Shown here: positions 45,769-57,031 of the stretch, one piece after another
Layout: every line of letters starts with the position of its first letter
Position numbering within the stretch: position 1 is the stretch's first letter
Source: Colwellia sp. 1_MG-2023
GTDB lineage: Bacteria > Pseudomonadota > Gammaproteobacteria > Enterobacterales > Alteromonadaceae
Direction of reading: 5' to 3'
Length of the DNA stretch: 64,000 nt
NCBI RefSeq assembly: GCF_030546755.1
Contig: NZ_JAUOPE010000004.1
Coordinates: 248,001 to 312,000 of the forward strand
The notes under the pieces: model-generated
Told to the model about the DNA's origin: nothing
Database searches by the model: none
The model's input: the letters and a program-made list of their open reading frames with translations, nothing else
Program-made: the position numbers and the translations under genes

Positions 45769-46845
45769 ATGCAACGTTATTTAGCGTTAGATGCTTTGCG
45801 CGGTTTGACCATAGCTTTAATGATTTTAGTGAATACGCCTGGCTCATGGAATTTCGTTTATGCTCCCTTGTTACACGCGAGCTGGCATGGCATCACACCA
45901 ACTGATTTAGTGTTTCCTTTTTTTCTATTTATTGTTGGCTCAGCCATGTATTTTGCTTTTAAAAAGCAAGATTTCACTTTAAATATTGATTCCGCAATTA
46001 AAATTATTAAACGTGGCATCATTATGTTTTTAATAGGGTTAGCGTTAAATGCTTACCCATTTAACAACTCCATTGAATCATTGCGCATTATGGGCGTATT
46101 ACAACGCATTGGTATCGCCTATATATTTGCCGCTTTTATTGTCTTGACGTTAAAACGACAACAAGTGTTAGTACTTGCTTGCATTATTTTAGTGGCTTAT
46201 CACTTTATCTTAACGTTGGCGGGAGAAGGTGCTTATAGCCTTGAAATGAATATTGTCAGAGAAATTGATCTGCTCATTCTTGGTACTGAGCATATGTATG
46301 GCGGCTTTGGTGTTGCCTTTGATCCCGAAGGGTTAGTAAGTACTCTGTCGTCTATTGTCAGTGTCTTGTTTGGCTTTGAAGTCACTCGACTTATTAGTCA
46401 ATGTGAAAGCAAACAGCAATCGTTAGTTAAATTATTGCAGCTAGGTGTAATTGCCGTTGTGGTGGGCTTAATACTGGATGTCTTTATACCAATCAATAAA
46501 GCATTGTGGACGAGTACTTATGTTATTTATACCACAGGATTTTCCTGCTTGGTTTTGGCGCTGTTTGTTTACTTAATTGATTTGAAAAAGGTTGAAAAGC
46601 CCATGACACCATTGTTTATTTATGGCACCAATCCTTTATTCATCTATGTATTATCTTGGGTTTGGGTTGCAAGTTACGGTTTGTTTCAAGTAGGAGAGCA
46701 AGGTTTGCATCAATACATGTTTGCTAGTTTGACCTCGTTTTTACCTGAAAAGTTAGCGTCATTTGTTTTTGCTTTAAGTCATGTTGTTCTTTTTGGTTGG
46801 TTTTCAAAGTGGCTATACGAGCGAAAAATATTTATCAAAATTTAA
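45769..46845 (+). CDS. nagX: NagX-type membrane transacetylase (DUF5009)
   Basis: A 358-residue polytopic membrane protein of the heparan-alpha-glucosaminide N-acetyltransferase/DUF5009 group. It starts with RYLALDALRGLTIALMILVN, then HASWHGITPTDLVFPFFLF with the catalytic-type His. In marine gammaproteobacteria this gene sits with nagP and nagK, as here. First gene of the cluster. A GCGCAAGCGCTTG palindrome follows its stop. Confidence 0.85.
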   Translation: MQRYLALDALRGLTIALMILVNTPGSWNFVYAPLLHASWHGITPTDLVFPFFLFIVGSAMYFAFKKQDFTLNIDSAIKIIKRGIIMFLIGLALNAYPFNNSIESLRIMGVLQRIGIAYIFAAFIVLTLKRQQVLVLACIILVAYHFILTLAGEGAYSLEMNIVREIDLLILGTEHMYGGFGVAFDPEGLVSTLSSIVSVLFGFEVTRLISQCESKQQSLVKLLQLGVIAVVVGLILDVFIPINKALWTSTYVIYTTGFSCLVLALFVYLIDLKKVEKPMTPLFIYGTNPLFIYVLSWVWVASYGLFQVGEQGLHQYMFASLTSFLPEKLASFVFALSHVVLFGWFSKWLYERKIFIKI

Positions 46846-46897
46846 GCGCAAGCGCTTGTTAAGTTTATCGCTCTAATTATTTTCAGTAATAGGAACA

Positions 46898-48163
46898 ATG
46901 AATAACATGAAAACGAATATATCCGCGCTGATTTTGGTTTTAGTCACTTTTTTTGCTATCTCTTTTATTACCAATATTCTAGGACCTTTATTTCCTTCGT
47001 TGGTGAAAGATTTTGAAATCAGCTTAGCTGTGGCAGGTTTTTTACCTTTCTCATTCTTTGCCGCCTATGGCGTAATGTCTATTCCTGCCGGTATGTTAGT
47101 TGATAAATATGGCGAAAAGCCCGTAATGTTATCTGCTTTTATTATGTCTGCATTTGGCTCTTTTTTATTTGCTTTAGCCCCGAGTTTTATTATGGCAATG
47201 GCCTCACTATTTTTTATTGGTACAGGGATGGCAATGTTACAGGTTGCTATTAATCCGTTACTAAGAGTGGCTGGCGGTAAAGAGCATTTCGCGTTTTATT
47301 CAGTGATGGCGCAATTATTATTTGGCGGTGCCGCTACATTAAGCCCTATGGTATACAGTGCTGTTGTGCAAGGGATGGCTAGAGAAGAGGTCAGTGGAGT
47401 TTTGACGTTTTTTAAAGAAAATGTTCCTGCCAATATGACCTGGCTGTCGATGTATTGGATATTCGCGCTCATTTCATTACTGATGTTAGTGCTTATTTAT
47501 TTTATAAAATTACCGAAAGTAACGTTACAAGCCGATGAAAAAGTTGGCGCATGGCAAATATATAAAGATTTATTTAAAAACAAAACAGTGATTTTGTTTT
47601 TTATTGGTATTGCTGCCTATGTTGGTACTGAGCAAGGTGTTGCCAATGTTATCTCACTATTTTTATCGCAATACCATGGTTTAGATCCAGTAACCGTTGG
47701 CGCTAATACCGTCAGTAACTTTTGGATGATGTTAACCTTAGGGTGTTTTTTAGGCTTAGCGTTAGTGAAAATACTTGATAGCCGTATCGTGCTTAAATTA
47801 TTTGCTATGGGAGCTATGCTTGCTTTAACCGCGGCTTTATTTGGCTCAGGCGAGGTCGCAGTAATGGCTTTTCCATTAGTGGGGTTTTTCTTATCTGTGA
47901 TGTGGTCAGTGATTTTTTCATTAGCGTTAAATTCGCTAAAAGTACATCACGGCTCATTTGCTGGCATTTTATGTACAGGTATTGTTGGTGGCGGTCTAGC
48001 GTCGCCTTTGATAGGTTTAATTGCAGATCTGTCAGGTGATCTACGTATTGGTATGGTCGTAGTGTATCTCACCTTAGGTTATATTTTTTCTATCGGTTTT
48101 TGGGCAAAACCTTTGGTTGCCAATAAAACGGTATCGTTATTTAAGCGCGAAGAAAGTTGTTAA
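46898..48163 (+). CDS. nagP: N-acetylglucosamine transporter, MFS (NagP)
   Basis: A 421-residue MFS sugar transporter with twelve hydrophobic segments and the FucP/NagP-type GMLVDKYGEKP loop. Located directly between nagX and a beta-N-acetylhexosaminidase, so GlcNAc is the likely substrate, imported with H+ or Na+. Confidence 0.82.
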   Translation: MNNMKTNISALILVLVTFFAISFITNILGPLFPSLVKDFEISLAVAGFLPFSFFAAYGVMSIPAGMLVDKYGEKPVMLSAFIMSAFGSFLFALAPSFIMAMASLFFIGTGMAMLQVAINPLLRVAGGKEHFAFYSVMAQLLFGGAATLSPMVYSAVVQGMAREEVSGVLTFFKENVPANMTWLSMYWIFALISLLMLVLIYFIKLPKVTLQADEKVGAWQIYKDLFKNKTVILFFIGIAAYVGTEQGVANVISLFLSQYHGLDPVTVGANTVSNFWMMLTLGCFLGLALVKILDSRIVLKLFAMGAMLALTAALFGSGEVAVMAFPLVGFFLSVMWSVIFSLALNSLKVHHGSFAGILCTGIVGGGLASPLIGLIADLSGDLRIGMVVVYLTLGYIFSIGFWAKPLVANKTVSLFKREESC

Positions 48164-48209
48164 GTTACTAAAATATATAAGTTAAATTAAAATTGATGAA
48201 GGTTATTAC

Positions 48210-50891
48210 ATGATAAAACGTTCGATATTAGCAAAGTGTGGGTTAAGTGTTGCTTTAGCCACTTTGGTTGCTTGTGGTCAGGCAAACAAAAATGTGGTTG
48301 AAAGTGACAAATCACTCAACGAAATAACAGCAATTAATCAAGCTCAACTTGACCAAATGGCAGCGTCTCTCGAGGTGAAGTATCAAGTACTAAGTAATAT
48401 CGAAACTGACTGTCCAGATAAAGAGGGTAAAGCGGTTAAGCATTGTTTTAGCGCTTATATTCATTTTACCTCGCCGGTTGATTTGAATGTAAATCAATGG
48501 ACGATTCAATATTCACAAGTTTACCCGATTTATGCTGGCAAATCTGACGCCTTTACCATTGCATTACATAATGGCGATATTCATCAAATAAAACCAACTT
48601 CCGCTTTTACTGGCTTTAAAGCAGGCGAAAAGCAAAGCTTAAAAATTTGGATGGCAGCAACCGTGTTGACTCATTCACAATTAATGCCGAATTATTGGCT
48701 GTCGGCTCCGCAATTAACGCCTGCTGTAATTGATAGTACCCGCACTAAAATAGATCCCGACACTCAGCTTGAGCTCACGCCTTGGATTGTGCCTTATGAC
48801 AATATAGTTAAACAAATCAAAGCAAATCCCAATGACATTAATGAATATGCCGATGCAGCTTGGTTGTTTGAGCATAATGCTGATGTAGCAGTGGCGAGCA
48901 CAGAAGCATTAGCCAGTAGTGTTATTCCTACGCCGAAATCTGTCGCGTTAACGGATAACAATAAAACCTTATCGTTGACGAAAGGATTAGCGATTAGTTA
49001 TCAAGGACTTGATGAAAGCGATGTGAGTGCAGCGTTAACTCGATTAGCAAAACTTGGTGTTGCTCAATCACAAGCAGGTGTACCTGTTCACGTGAATATC
49101 GATGCTAAATTGAATGGCAAAGCTGACGCAACAGAAAGTTATCAATTAACGGTTTCTGATGAAGGCATTATTATTATTGCAGCCGATAAAGCAGGCGCTT
49201 TTTATGGTATTCAAACATTAGCGAGTTTATTAACGGTAGACACGCTTACGGTTCCTTATGTTGTGATAAATGATGCGCCTAAATATCATTATCGTGGCCA
49301 ACATTTAGATGTGGCTCGTAATTTTCATGATAAAGCCATGGTCTTTCGTTTAATTGAACAAATGGCGGCTTATAAGTTAAACAAGCTACATATGCATTTG
49401 GCGGAAGATGAAGGTTGGCGCATTGAGTTACCAAGTTTTCCTGAGCTTACAGACATTGGCGCAACGCGTTGTATGGATCTTTCTGACAAAGCTTGTATGC
49501 AGCCACAACTTGGTGGTGCTGACTCGGCGGATAGAGATGGTTTTTACAGCGTTCAAGATTATTTAGACATTTTACACTATGCGAGCCAACATCATATTCA
49601 AGTGATCCCTTCGCTTGATATGCCTGGGCATTCACGTGCGGCAATCAAAGCTATGGAAGCACGTTACCGCCGATTTATCGAGCAAGAAAATGAAGTGGCT
49701 GCCACGCAATATTTATTAAGTGATTTTGATGATAAAACCCAATATATGTCGATTCAAAATTACAACGATAACACGATCAATGTTTGCTTAGAGTCATCTT
49801 ATGCGTTTGTTGATCGTGTATTAGAAGATCTAATTTCTCTGCATAATCAAGCGGAGCATCCATTGCAAATGTATCATATTGGCGCTGATGAAACCGCCGG
49901 TGCTTGGGTTGAATCTCCAGCATGTCAAGCTTTAGTCGCGGATACTAGCAACGAGGTGAACGACATAAAACACTTAGGGGCACATTTTATTGAGCGTGTA
50001 TCAAACATGATCGCCAGTAAAGGTATTTCGGTCGGGGGTTGGAATGATGGTTTAGGTGAAACACATGCTGAGAATATGCCTAAAGATGTTTATTCTTATA
50101 TCTGGGGCTCTTTACCGGGTGGAGCACACAAAATGGTAAGTGAACAAGCACACCGTGGTTGGAATGTTGTTTTGTCGGTTCCTGATGTCTTTTATTTTGA
50201 TTTTCCGTATGAAGTTGACCCAAAAGAGCGTGGCTATAATTGGGCTTCTCGTCGTATCGATAGTCAAAACGTGTTTAACTTTATGCCTGATAATTTACCA
50301 ATTCATGCTGAGTTTCGCGTCGATACTTCCGGTCAAAACTTTGAAATTGATGACCGTCTACAAAAAAATGAAGCCGGCAAGGTTATCCATCGTCCTATGC
50401 CAGAGCAATTCAAGGTTGTCGGCGTTCAAGGACAAATTTGGAGTGAAACCATTCGCAGTGAAAATCAAGCGGAGTATATGCTTTATCCACGTATGATAGC
50501 GATGGCTGAGCGTGCGTGGCATCATGCCGATTGGTCAGTGCCATATAATTATCAAGGGGCAAAATATAACCACAGCAGTCAGGTTTTTACCGATGAATTA
50601 AAAGCGTTACGTGATGAAAAATGGCAGATGTTTAGTAATACCATCGCGCAAAAAGAATTGATCAAATTAGATAAACTCGGCGTTTTTTATCGTATTCCTA
50701 CCGTTGGCGCGAAAATTATCGACAACAAATTACAGATCAATAGTTCTCTAGTGGGCTTACCGTTGGAATACCGCCAAGTAAACGGCGAGTGGCTCCGTTA
50801 TTCTTCACCGGTAGCCGTTACTTTACCTGTTGAAGTTAGAGCTAGATCTGCCGATGGGCAAAGAGCAGGTAGAAGCTTCACTGTTAATTAA
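48210..50891 (+). CDS. Beta-N-acetylhexosaminidase lipoprotein (GH20)
   Basis: An 893-residue lipoprotein (LVAC lipobox near residue 22). An N-terminal carbohydrate-binding domain (~40-190), a GH20 N-domain, then the catalytic TIM barrel (YRGQHLDVARNFHDK) with the catalytic Asp-Glu pair Asp560-Glu561 in HIGADETAGAWV, and a C-terminal beta domain. It releases GlcNAc from chitooligosaccharides at the cell envelope. It is followed by a long inverted repeat. Confidence 0.93.
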   Translation: MIKRSILAKCGLSVALATLVACGQANKNVVESDKSLNEITAINQAQLDQMAASLEVKYQVLSNIETDCPDKEGKAVKHCFSAYIHFTSPVDLNVNQWTIQYSQVYPIYAGKSDAFTIALHNGDIHQIKPTSAFTGFKAGEKQSLKIWMAATVLTHSQLMPNYWLSAPQLTPAVIDSTRTKIDPDTQLELTPWIVPYDNIVKQIKANPNDINEYADAAWLFEHNADVAVASTEALASSVIPTPKSVALTDNNKTLSLTKGLAISYQGLDESDVSAALTRLAKLGVAQSQAGVPVHVNIDAKLNGKADATESYQLTVSDEGIIIIAADKAGAFYGIQTLASLLTVDTLTVPYVVINDAPKYHYRGQHLDVARNFHDKAMVFRLIEQMAAYKLNKLHMHLAEDEGWRIELPSFPELTDIGATRCMDLSDKACMQPQLGGADSADRDGFYSVQDYLDILHYASQHHIQVIPSLDMPGHSRAAIKAMEARYRRFIEQENEVAATQYLLSDFDDKTQYMSIQNYNDNTINVCLESSYAFVDRVLEDLISLHNQAEHPLQMYHIGADETAGAWVESPACQALVADTSNEVNDIKHLGAHFIERVSNMIASKGISVGGWNDGLGETHAENMPKDVYSYIWGSLPGGAHKMVSEQAHRGWNVVLSVPDVFYFDFPYEVDPKERGYNWASRRIDSQNVFNFMPDNLPIHAEFRVDTSGQNFEIDDRLQKNEAGKVIHRPMPEQFKVVGVQGQIWSETIRSENQAEYMLYPRMIAMAERAWHHADWSVPYNYQGAKYNHSSQVFTDELKALRDEKWQMFSNTIAQKELIKLDKLGVFYRIPTVGAKIIDNKLQINSSLVGLPLEYRQVNGEWLRYSSPVAVTLPVEVRARSADGQRAGRSFTVN

Positions 50892-50908
50892 CCTCGGTAA
50901 ATTTACCT

Positions 50909-50946
50909 TAGTTTAAGCCTGAATTTTCAACTTCAGGCTTAAACTA
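50909..50946. terminator. Long inverted repeat after the hexosaminidase gene
   Basis: 15-bp perfect arms TAGTTTAAGCCTGAA and TTCAGGCTTAAACTA enclose TTTTCAAC. There is no T-run on the plus side, so it may act as an mRNA-stabilising hairpin or a weak terminator before nagK. Confidence 0.65.
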
Positions 50947-50989
50947 TGAGCCGAATTAAAATCGTATTTTGTAAAAATTAGGCCTGTTT

Positions 50990-51841
50990 ATGAATTCCTC
51001 TTCTATTGTCACTTTAGATATTGGTGGTACCACGATTAACGCGGGACGTTTTCAAAACGGTATTATCGAAGAGTTTAAGGTACGAAGTTTTGCTGCTCAT
51101 GAAAACGAAGCGGCAATATTAGCGTTTATTGTTGAATGTATCGACAGCGTTAAAAAAGCTAACACCATAGCTATCGCAATTGGTGTACCTTGTATTCTTG
51201 ATGTTGCACAAGGCGTAGTTTTTGATGCGATTAATATCCCTGCTTGGCAGAATTATCATTTAAAAGCGGCACTTTCAACGCATTACCACTGCGACATTTA
51301 TTTAAATAATGACGTCAATTGCTTTGTTGCCGGAGAATATGCTTTTGGTGGCGCACAGTCATATCAAGACGTTGTAGGTATTTGTTTAGGAACGGGATTC
51401 GGTACCGGATATATCCTCAATAAGCAATTATATGCTGGGCAAAATTGTTGTGCCGGAGAAGTAGGCGGTATCAGTTATTTAGATGGCACTATTGATGATT
51501 ATTGTTCGGGACAGTTTTTTACAGATCATTATCAAATGACGGGTGCCGAATTAGCACAATTAGCGGAGCAGAATGAAGTTAAAGCGATCAAAGCTTTTGA
51601 AGAGTTTGGCGAGCATTTAGCGCAGGCGATCTCAATGATATTATTTGTGCTAAATCCGCAAGTGATTGTATTAGGGGGATCAGTTGCCAAGTCTTACCAT
51701 TTATTTATTGATGCTTTATGGCGAGCGTTAGCAAAGTTTCCATATCAAAGAGTGATAAATAACTTAACGATAGTAAAAAGTGATTTAGAAAATGCTGCTT
51801 TGCTTGGTGCGGCGCATTTATATCTCAACAGTAAAACTTAA
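50990..51841 (+). CDS. nagK: N-acetylglucosamine kinase (ROK family)
   Basis: A 283-residue ROK kinase. It has the phosphate-binding DIGGTTINAG, catalytic Asp in LNNDVNCFVAGE, and the GICLGTGFGTGYIL and CCAGEVGGISYLDG segments. It phosphorylates imported GlcNAc. Last gene of the cluster; nagA/nagB are not in the window. Confidence 0.86.
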   Translation: MNSSSIVTLDIGGTTINAGRFQNGIIEEFKVRSFAAHENEAAILAFIVECIDSVKKANTIAIAIGVPCILDVAQGVVFDAINIPAWQNYHLKAALSTHYHCDIYLNNDVNCFVAGEYAFGGAQSYQDVVGICLGTGFGTGYILNKQLYAGQNCCAGEVGGISYLDGTIDDYCSGQFFTDHYQMTGAELAQLAEQNEVKAIKAFEEFGEHLAQAISMILFVLNPQVIVLGGSVAKSYHLFIDALWRALAKFPYQRVINNLTIVKSDLENAALLGAAHLYLNSKT

Positions 51842-52038
51842 GTAAAACTATACCGTTCCGTTTAGCCATTCAATATTCTTGTTTGGTATAACTACTTGTC
51901 ATATTTTTTTAAGTACAACGTATTCATAAAATGTATCGTTATTCTTATATTTATTAATTTTTGTTATTAATAGTAAAAAGCTACAGTTAAATTCCTACTA
52001 CACTAATAAAGTGTGAACCTTAATTGCTAGGAAATTGA

Positions 52039-53511
52039 ATGTCAGCGCCTTCACCTTATCCTTTATTACATTGCTATATCGATGGGCAGTTTGTTCCAAG
52101 TAATTGTTATTTCGATAATATTAATCCTGTTAATGGTCAAAAAATTTCTGAAATTGCCGAAGCAGATAATCGGCAAATTGATATGGCTGTTCAAAGCGCA
52201 AAGCAAGCATTAAAAGGGCCATGGGGTAAGTTGACCCTTAATCAACGGTGCGATTTATTGCATAAAATTGCGGATCGCATGGCTGAGCGTCAGCAAGCAT
52301 TTATTGATGCAGAAATTGCAGATACTGGTAAATCGTTACATCAAGTTCAAACCATTGATATTCCAAGAGGTGCCGCCAATTTTAGAGCTTTTGCTGATAT
52401 GGCGCGTACTCACACTGGCGAAACTTTTATCACCGAAACACCTACCGGCGAAAAAGCCCTTAACTATAGTGTTAATAAACCACTTGGGGTTGTTGCTGTG
52501 ATCTCGCCGTGGAATCTACCTTTGTTATTAGCTACGTGGAAAGTAGCTCCTGCATTAGCGTGTGGGAACTGCGTGATCCTTAAACCTTCAGAAGAAACCT
52601 CTTCAACCGCTGTGTTATTAGCCGAGGTGATGGATGAAGTGGGAGTACCTAAAGGAGTATTCAATTTAATTCTGGGGCGGGGCAAGCATATTGGCGATTA
52701 CTTAACTTCTCATCAAAACGTTGATGCGGTTACCTTTACTGGTGCGAGCGCAACCGGACAACATATTATGCGTGCGGTGGCTGATGGGGTTAAACCTATC
52801 TCGTTTGAACTAGGCGGTAAAAATTCAGCGGTTGTATTTGCAGATGCCGATCTTAAAAAAGCGGTGGCAGGGGTCGCACGTTCTACTTTCACTAATTGTG
52901 GCCAAGTCTGTTTGTGTACGGAAAAGGTATTTGTTCATCGAGATATCGCCGATGCATTTATTGCTCAACTTAAACAACAAGCTCAAGCAATAAAAATTGG
53001 CTACCCGAAAGAAAAAGATGTTTTGTTAGGGCCTTTGGTTTCCAAACAGCATCAAGAAAAAGTGCTCAGCTTTTATCAATTAGCGAAAGACGAAGGGGCG
53101 AACTTTATTGTTGGTGGTGGCGTGCCAAAATTTAATGATGAGCGTGATCAAGGCTGTTATATCGAACCGACAATTATTAGCGGTTTAGCGGATGACAATC
53201 GTGTCAATCAAGAAGAGATCTTTGGCCCAATTTGTCATATCTCGATCTTCGATGAAGAAGACGAAGTGATCGAACGAGTAAACAATACCCGATATGGTTT
53301 AGCTTGCGCGCTTTGGACTGAAAATGTTTCCCGAGCTCATCGAGTGTCCCCGCAAATAGACGTTGGCCTTGTGTGGGTAAATACGTGGTTTTTACGCGAT
53401 TTACGCGCACCATTTGGTGGCGTTAAGCTCTCTGGTATTGGTCGCGAAGGTGGTAAGCACTCACTTAGTTTTTACGCAGAGCCAGTTAATATTTGTATTA
53501 AAATCGATTAA
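52039..53511 (+). CDS. amnC: 2-aminomuconate semialdehyde dehydrogenase
   Basis: A 490-residue aldehyde dehydrogenase. It has ISPWNLPLLLATWKVAPALA, the catalytic Glu in ISFELGGKNSAVVF, and the catalytic Cys in FTNCGQVCLCTEKV. First gene of the tryptophan-degradation cluster; oxidises 2-aminomuconate semialdehyde to 2-aminomuconate with NAD+. The call depends on the neighbours. Confidence 0.85.
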   Translation: MSAPSPYPLLHCYIDGQFVPSNCYFDNINPVNGQKISEIAEADNRQIDMAVQSAKQALKGPWGKLTLNQRCDLLHKIADRMAERQQAFIDAEIADTGKSLHQVQTIDIPRGAANFRAFADMARTHTGETFITETPTGEKALNYSVNKPLGVVAVISPWNLPLLLATWKVAPALACGNCVILKPSEETSSTAVLLAEVMDEVGVPKGVFNLILGRGKHIGDYLTSHQNVDAVTFTGASATGQHIMRAVADGVKPISFELGGKNSAVVFADADLKKAVAGVARSTFTNCGQVCLCTEKVFVHRDIADAFIAQLKQQAQAIKIGYPKEKDVLLGPLVSKQHQEKVLSFYQLAKDEGANFIVGGGVPKFNDERDQGCYIEPTIISGLADDNRVNQEEIFGPICHISIFDEEDEVIERVNNTRYGLACALWTENVSRAHRVSPQIDVGLVWVNTWFLRDLRAPFGGVKLSGIGREGGKHSLSFYAEPVNICIKID

Positions 53512-53561
53512 GCCTGACATGGTTTATTTGTGAATAGGTTTAAAGATTAAAAGGACTGAAA

Positions 53562-54556
<995 letters not shown>

Positions 54557-54676
54557 CCTTTCTGCAGTAGTTGCTACAAAAAATACACCTTGTGAAAGTA
54601 AAATTGTGAGCAAAAAGTATGCATTAAGCCGATATGTTACTACCGAGATAACACACTGATAAATAGAGAATTAACA

Positions 54677-55696
54677 ATGAAAGTGATTGATATACATTCA
54701 CATTTTTTTCCAAAAACATGGCCAAGTTTACAAGAGAAGTTTGGTGGAGATGATTGGCCATGGTTAAAGCATTTACCGAATAGCGGGGATGGTTTTGATA
54801 AAGCGATGTTGATGAAAGGCAACAAAGCATTTCGTCCTATTTATGCTGCCTGTTGGGATGCGAATGTTCGTTTACAACAAATGGATGAACATGGCCTTGA
54901 GCAGCAAATTATTTCTGCCACGCCTATTTTATTTGCTTATGAAAAACCTATAGAACAAGCCTTATATTGTGCGCAATTATTTAATGATGCGGCGTTAGAA
55001 ATTTGTCAGCAAGGTAAAGGACGCTTGTTTGCTATGGCTCAAGTGCCGTTACAAAATATTGATGCTGCGTGTAAAGAAGCAAGCAGGGCCGTCAACAATG
55101 GCCATGTGGGTATTCAAATTGGCAACCATGTCGGCGAAAAAAATATGGACGATGAAGGAGTGCTCACTTTTCTTCAACATTGTGCAGCGGAAGATATTCC
55201 TGTGTTTGTTCATCCATGGGACATGATGGCGAGAGAGCGCACCAAAGACTACATGATGGGCTGGACGGTTGGCATGCCTGCTGAAACACAACTTTCAATT
55301 GTTTCTATGATTTTAGGCGGCGGCTTTGATCAGGTTAGTAATAGATTAAAAATATGTTTCGCTCATGGTGGTGGCTCATTCGCGTTTTTACTGGGGCGAT
55401 TAGAAAATGCTTGGCATTTTAGGGATATCGCGCGTGGCAAGTCGGCTTTCCCGCCAAGCCATTACCTTGACCGATTTTATCTTGATACCGCAGTGTTTGA
55501 TCATGACGCTTTAGATTTACTGGTGAAAAAAATGACCACGAAAAAGCTCATGTTTGGTACTGATTATCCGTTTCCGTTAGGGGAGCAAAAAATGGGACAG
55601 TTAATTAAAACCTCCTCAACACTTACAGCAATCGAACAACAACAATTATTGGCGAGCAATGCCGAGCAATTTTTTAATTTACCGATTTCAGTGTAG
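54677..55696 (+). CDS. nbaD: 2-amino-3-carboxymuconate-6-semialdehyde decarboxylase
   Basis: A 339-residue amidohydrolase-fold decarboxylase: zinc-binding DIHSHFFP at the N-terminus, HPWDMMARERTKDYMMGW, CFAHGGGSFAFLLGRLENAW, and the metal Asp in FGTDYPFPLGEQ. It diverts the pathway away from quinolinate and NAD synthesis. Confidence 0.93.
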   Translation: MKVIDIHSHFFPKTWPSLQEKFGGDDWPWLKHLPNSGDGFDKAMLMKGNKAFRPIYAACWDANVRLQQMDEHGLEQQIISATPILFAYEKPIEQALYCAQLFNDAALEICQQGKGRLFAMAQVPLQNIDAACKEASRAVNNGHVGIQIGNHVGEKNMDDEGVLTFLQHCAAEDIPVFVHPWDMMARERTKDYMMGWTVGMPAETQLSIVSMILGGGFDQVSNRLKICFAHGGGSFAFLLGRLENAWHFRDIARGKSAFPPSHYLDRFYLDTAVFDHDALDLLVKKMTTKKLMFGTDYPFPLGEQKMGQLIKTSSTLTAIEQQQLLASNAEQFFNLPISV

Positions 55697-55741
55697 TGCT
55701 GTTATTTACGACATCAACAGCAAATATAGAATGAGAATTGT

Positions 55742-57031
55742 ATGACTTTTGAAAACAGCTTAACCTTCGCACAACAACAAGATAGCCAAGATGAATTGTC
55801 GGTCTTTCGTGACAAATTTCACTTTCCTGTTATCAATGACAAACGGGTATTATATTTTACCGGTAACTCGCTGGGGCTCGCGCCAAAGTCGGCAAAAGAG
55901 TATGTTAATGCAGAACTAGATGAATGGGCTAAATGGGGTGTTGAAGGTCATTTTGAAGCGAAAAATCCTTGGGTGAGTTATCACGAAATTTTAACGCCAG
56001 CTAGTGCCGAGCTTGTTGGTGCGAATGAGTCAGAAGTGGTTTGTATGAACTCACTGACCACGAATTTACATTTATTGTTTGTTTCTTTTTATCGCCCGAG
56101 CCAACAACGTTATAAAATAATTAGTGAAGCGAAAATGTTTCCCTCCGACCGTTATTTACTCGAAACACAGGTTAAACATCATGGCTTTGCCCCTGATGAT
56201 GCCATCATTGAAGTGGCGCCACGCGAAGGCGAGCACCTTATTCGCGAAGAAGATATTCTCGCGGCAATTGAAACCCACAAAGATGAGCTTGCCTTAGTGT
56301 TTTTTGGCGGCGTAAATTATTTTACCGGTCAATTATTCGATATGAAAAAACTTACCCAAGCTGCGCACGATGTTGGCGCGTTAGCTGGTTTTGATCTCGC
56401 TCATGCCGTTGGTAATGTGCCAATGCAATTACATGATTGGCAGGTCGATTTTGCTGCTTGGTGTACTTATAAATACCTCAATAGTAGTGCGGGAAACGTT
56501 GGCGGTATTTTTGTTCATGATAAACATGGTGATAATACCGACTTACCACGTTTTGGCGGTTGGTGGGGGCATAACAAAGAACGCCGTTTTCTGATGGAAA
56601 ATACTTTTGAGCCTATGTCAGGCGCTGAGGGTTGGCAATTAAGTAATGTGCCGATCATGGGCATGGCGGTACTTAAATCGTCTTTAGATATTTTTCAAGC
56701 GGCAGGGATGGCAAACTTACGGGCGAAAAGTTTACAATTAACCGCTTATTTAGAATTTGTTTTCAATGATATTGTCAGCCAATTTTCTGATATTGAACTG
56801 GAGATCATCACACCCACAGCACCAGAAAAAAGAGGTTGTCAGCTGTCGGTTAAGTTAGTCGGCACTGATAAGTCATTTTTTAAAGCGCTAACCCAAGCTG
56901 GTGTCGTTGCTGACTTTAGAGAGCCTGATGTGGTGCGATTAGCACCAACGCCTTTATATAATAGTTTTGAAGATGTTTATCTGTTTGGTCAAACGTTAAA
57001 ATCATTATTATTCGGGTGGCACAATGAATGA
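55742..57031 (+). CDS. kynU: Kynureninase
   Basis: A 429-residue PLP enzyme: [19 protein letters not shown] at the start, [20 protein letters not shown], and the PLP Lys in [17 protein letters not shown], then [20 protein letters not shown]. It splits 3-hydroxykynurenine to 3-hydroxyanthranilate and alanine. It ends in TGA and overlaps kmo by 8 bp. Confidence 0.95.
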   Translation: MTFENSLTFAQQQDSQDELSVFRDKFHFPVINDKRVLYFTGNSLGLAPKSAKEYVNAELDEWAKWGVEGHFEAKNPWVSYHEILTPASAELVGANESEVVCMNSLTTNLHLLFVSFYRPSQQRYKIISEAKMFPSDRYLLETQVKHHGFAPDDAIIEVAPREGEHLIREEDILAAIETHKDELALVFFGGVNYFTGQLFDMKKLTQAAHDVGALAGFDLAHAVGNVPMQLHDWQVDFAAWCTYKYLNSSAGNVGGIFVHDKHGDNTDLPRFGGWWGHNKERRFLMENTFEPMSGAEGWQLSNVPIMGMAVLKSSLDIFQAAGMANLRAKSLQLTAYLEFVFNDIVSQFSDIELEIITPTAPEKRGCQLSVKLVGTDKSFFKALTQAGVVADFREPDVVRLAPTPLYNSFEDVYLFGQTLKSLLFGWHNE

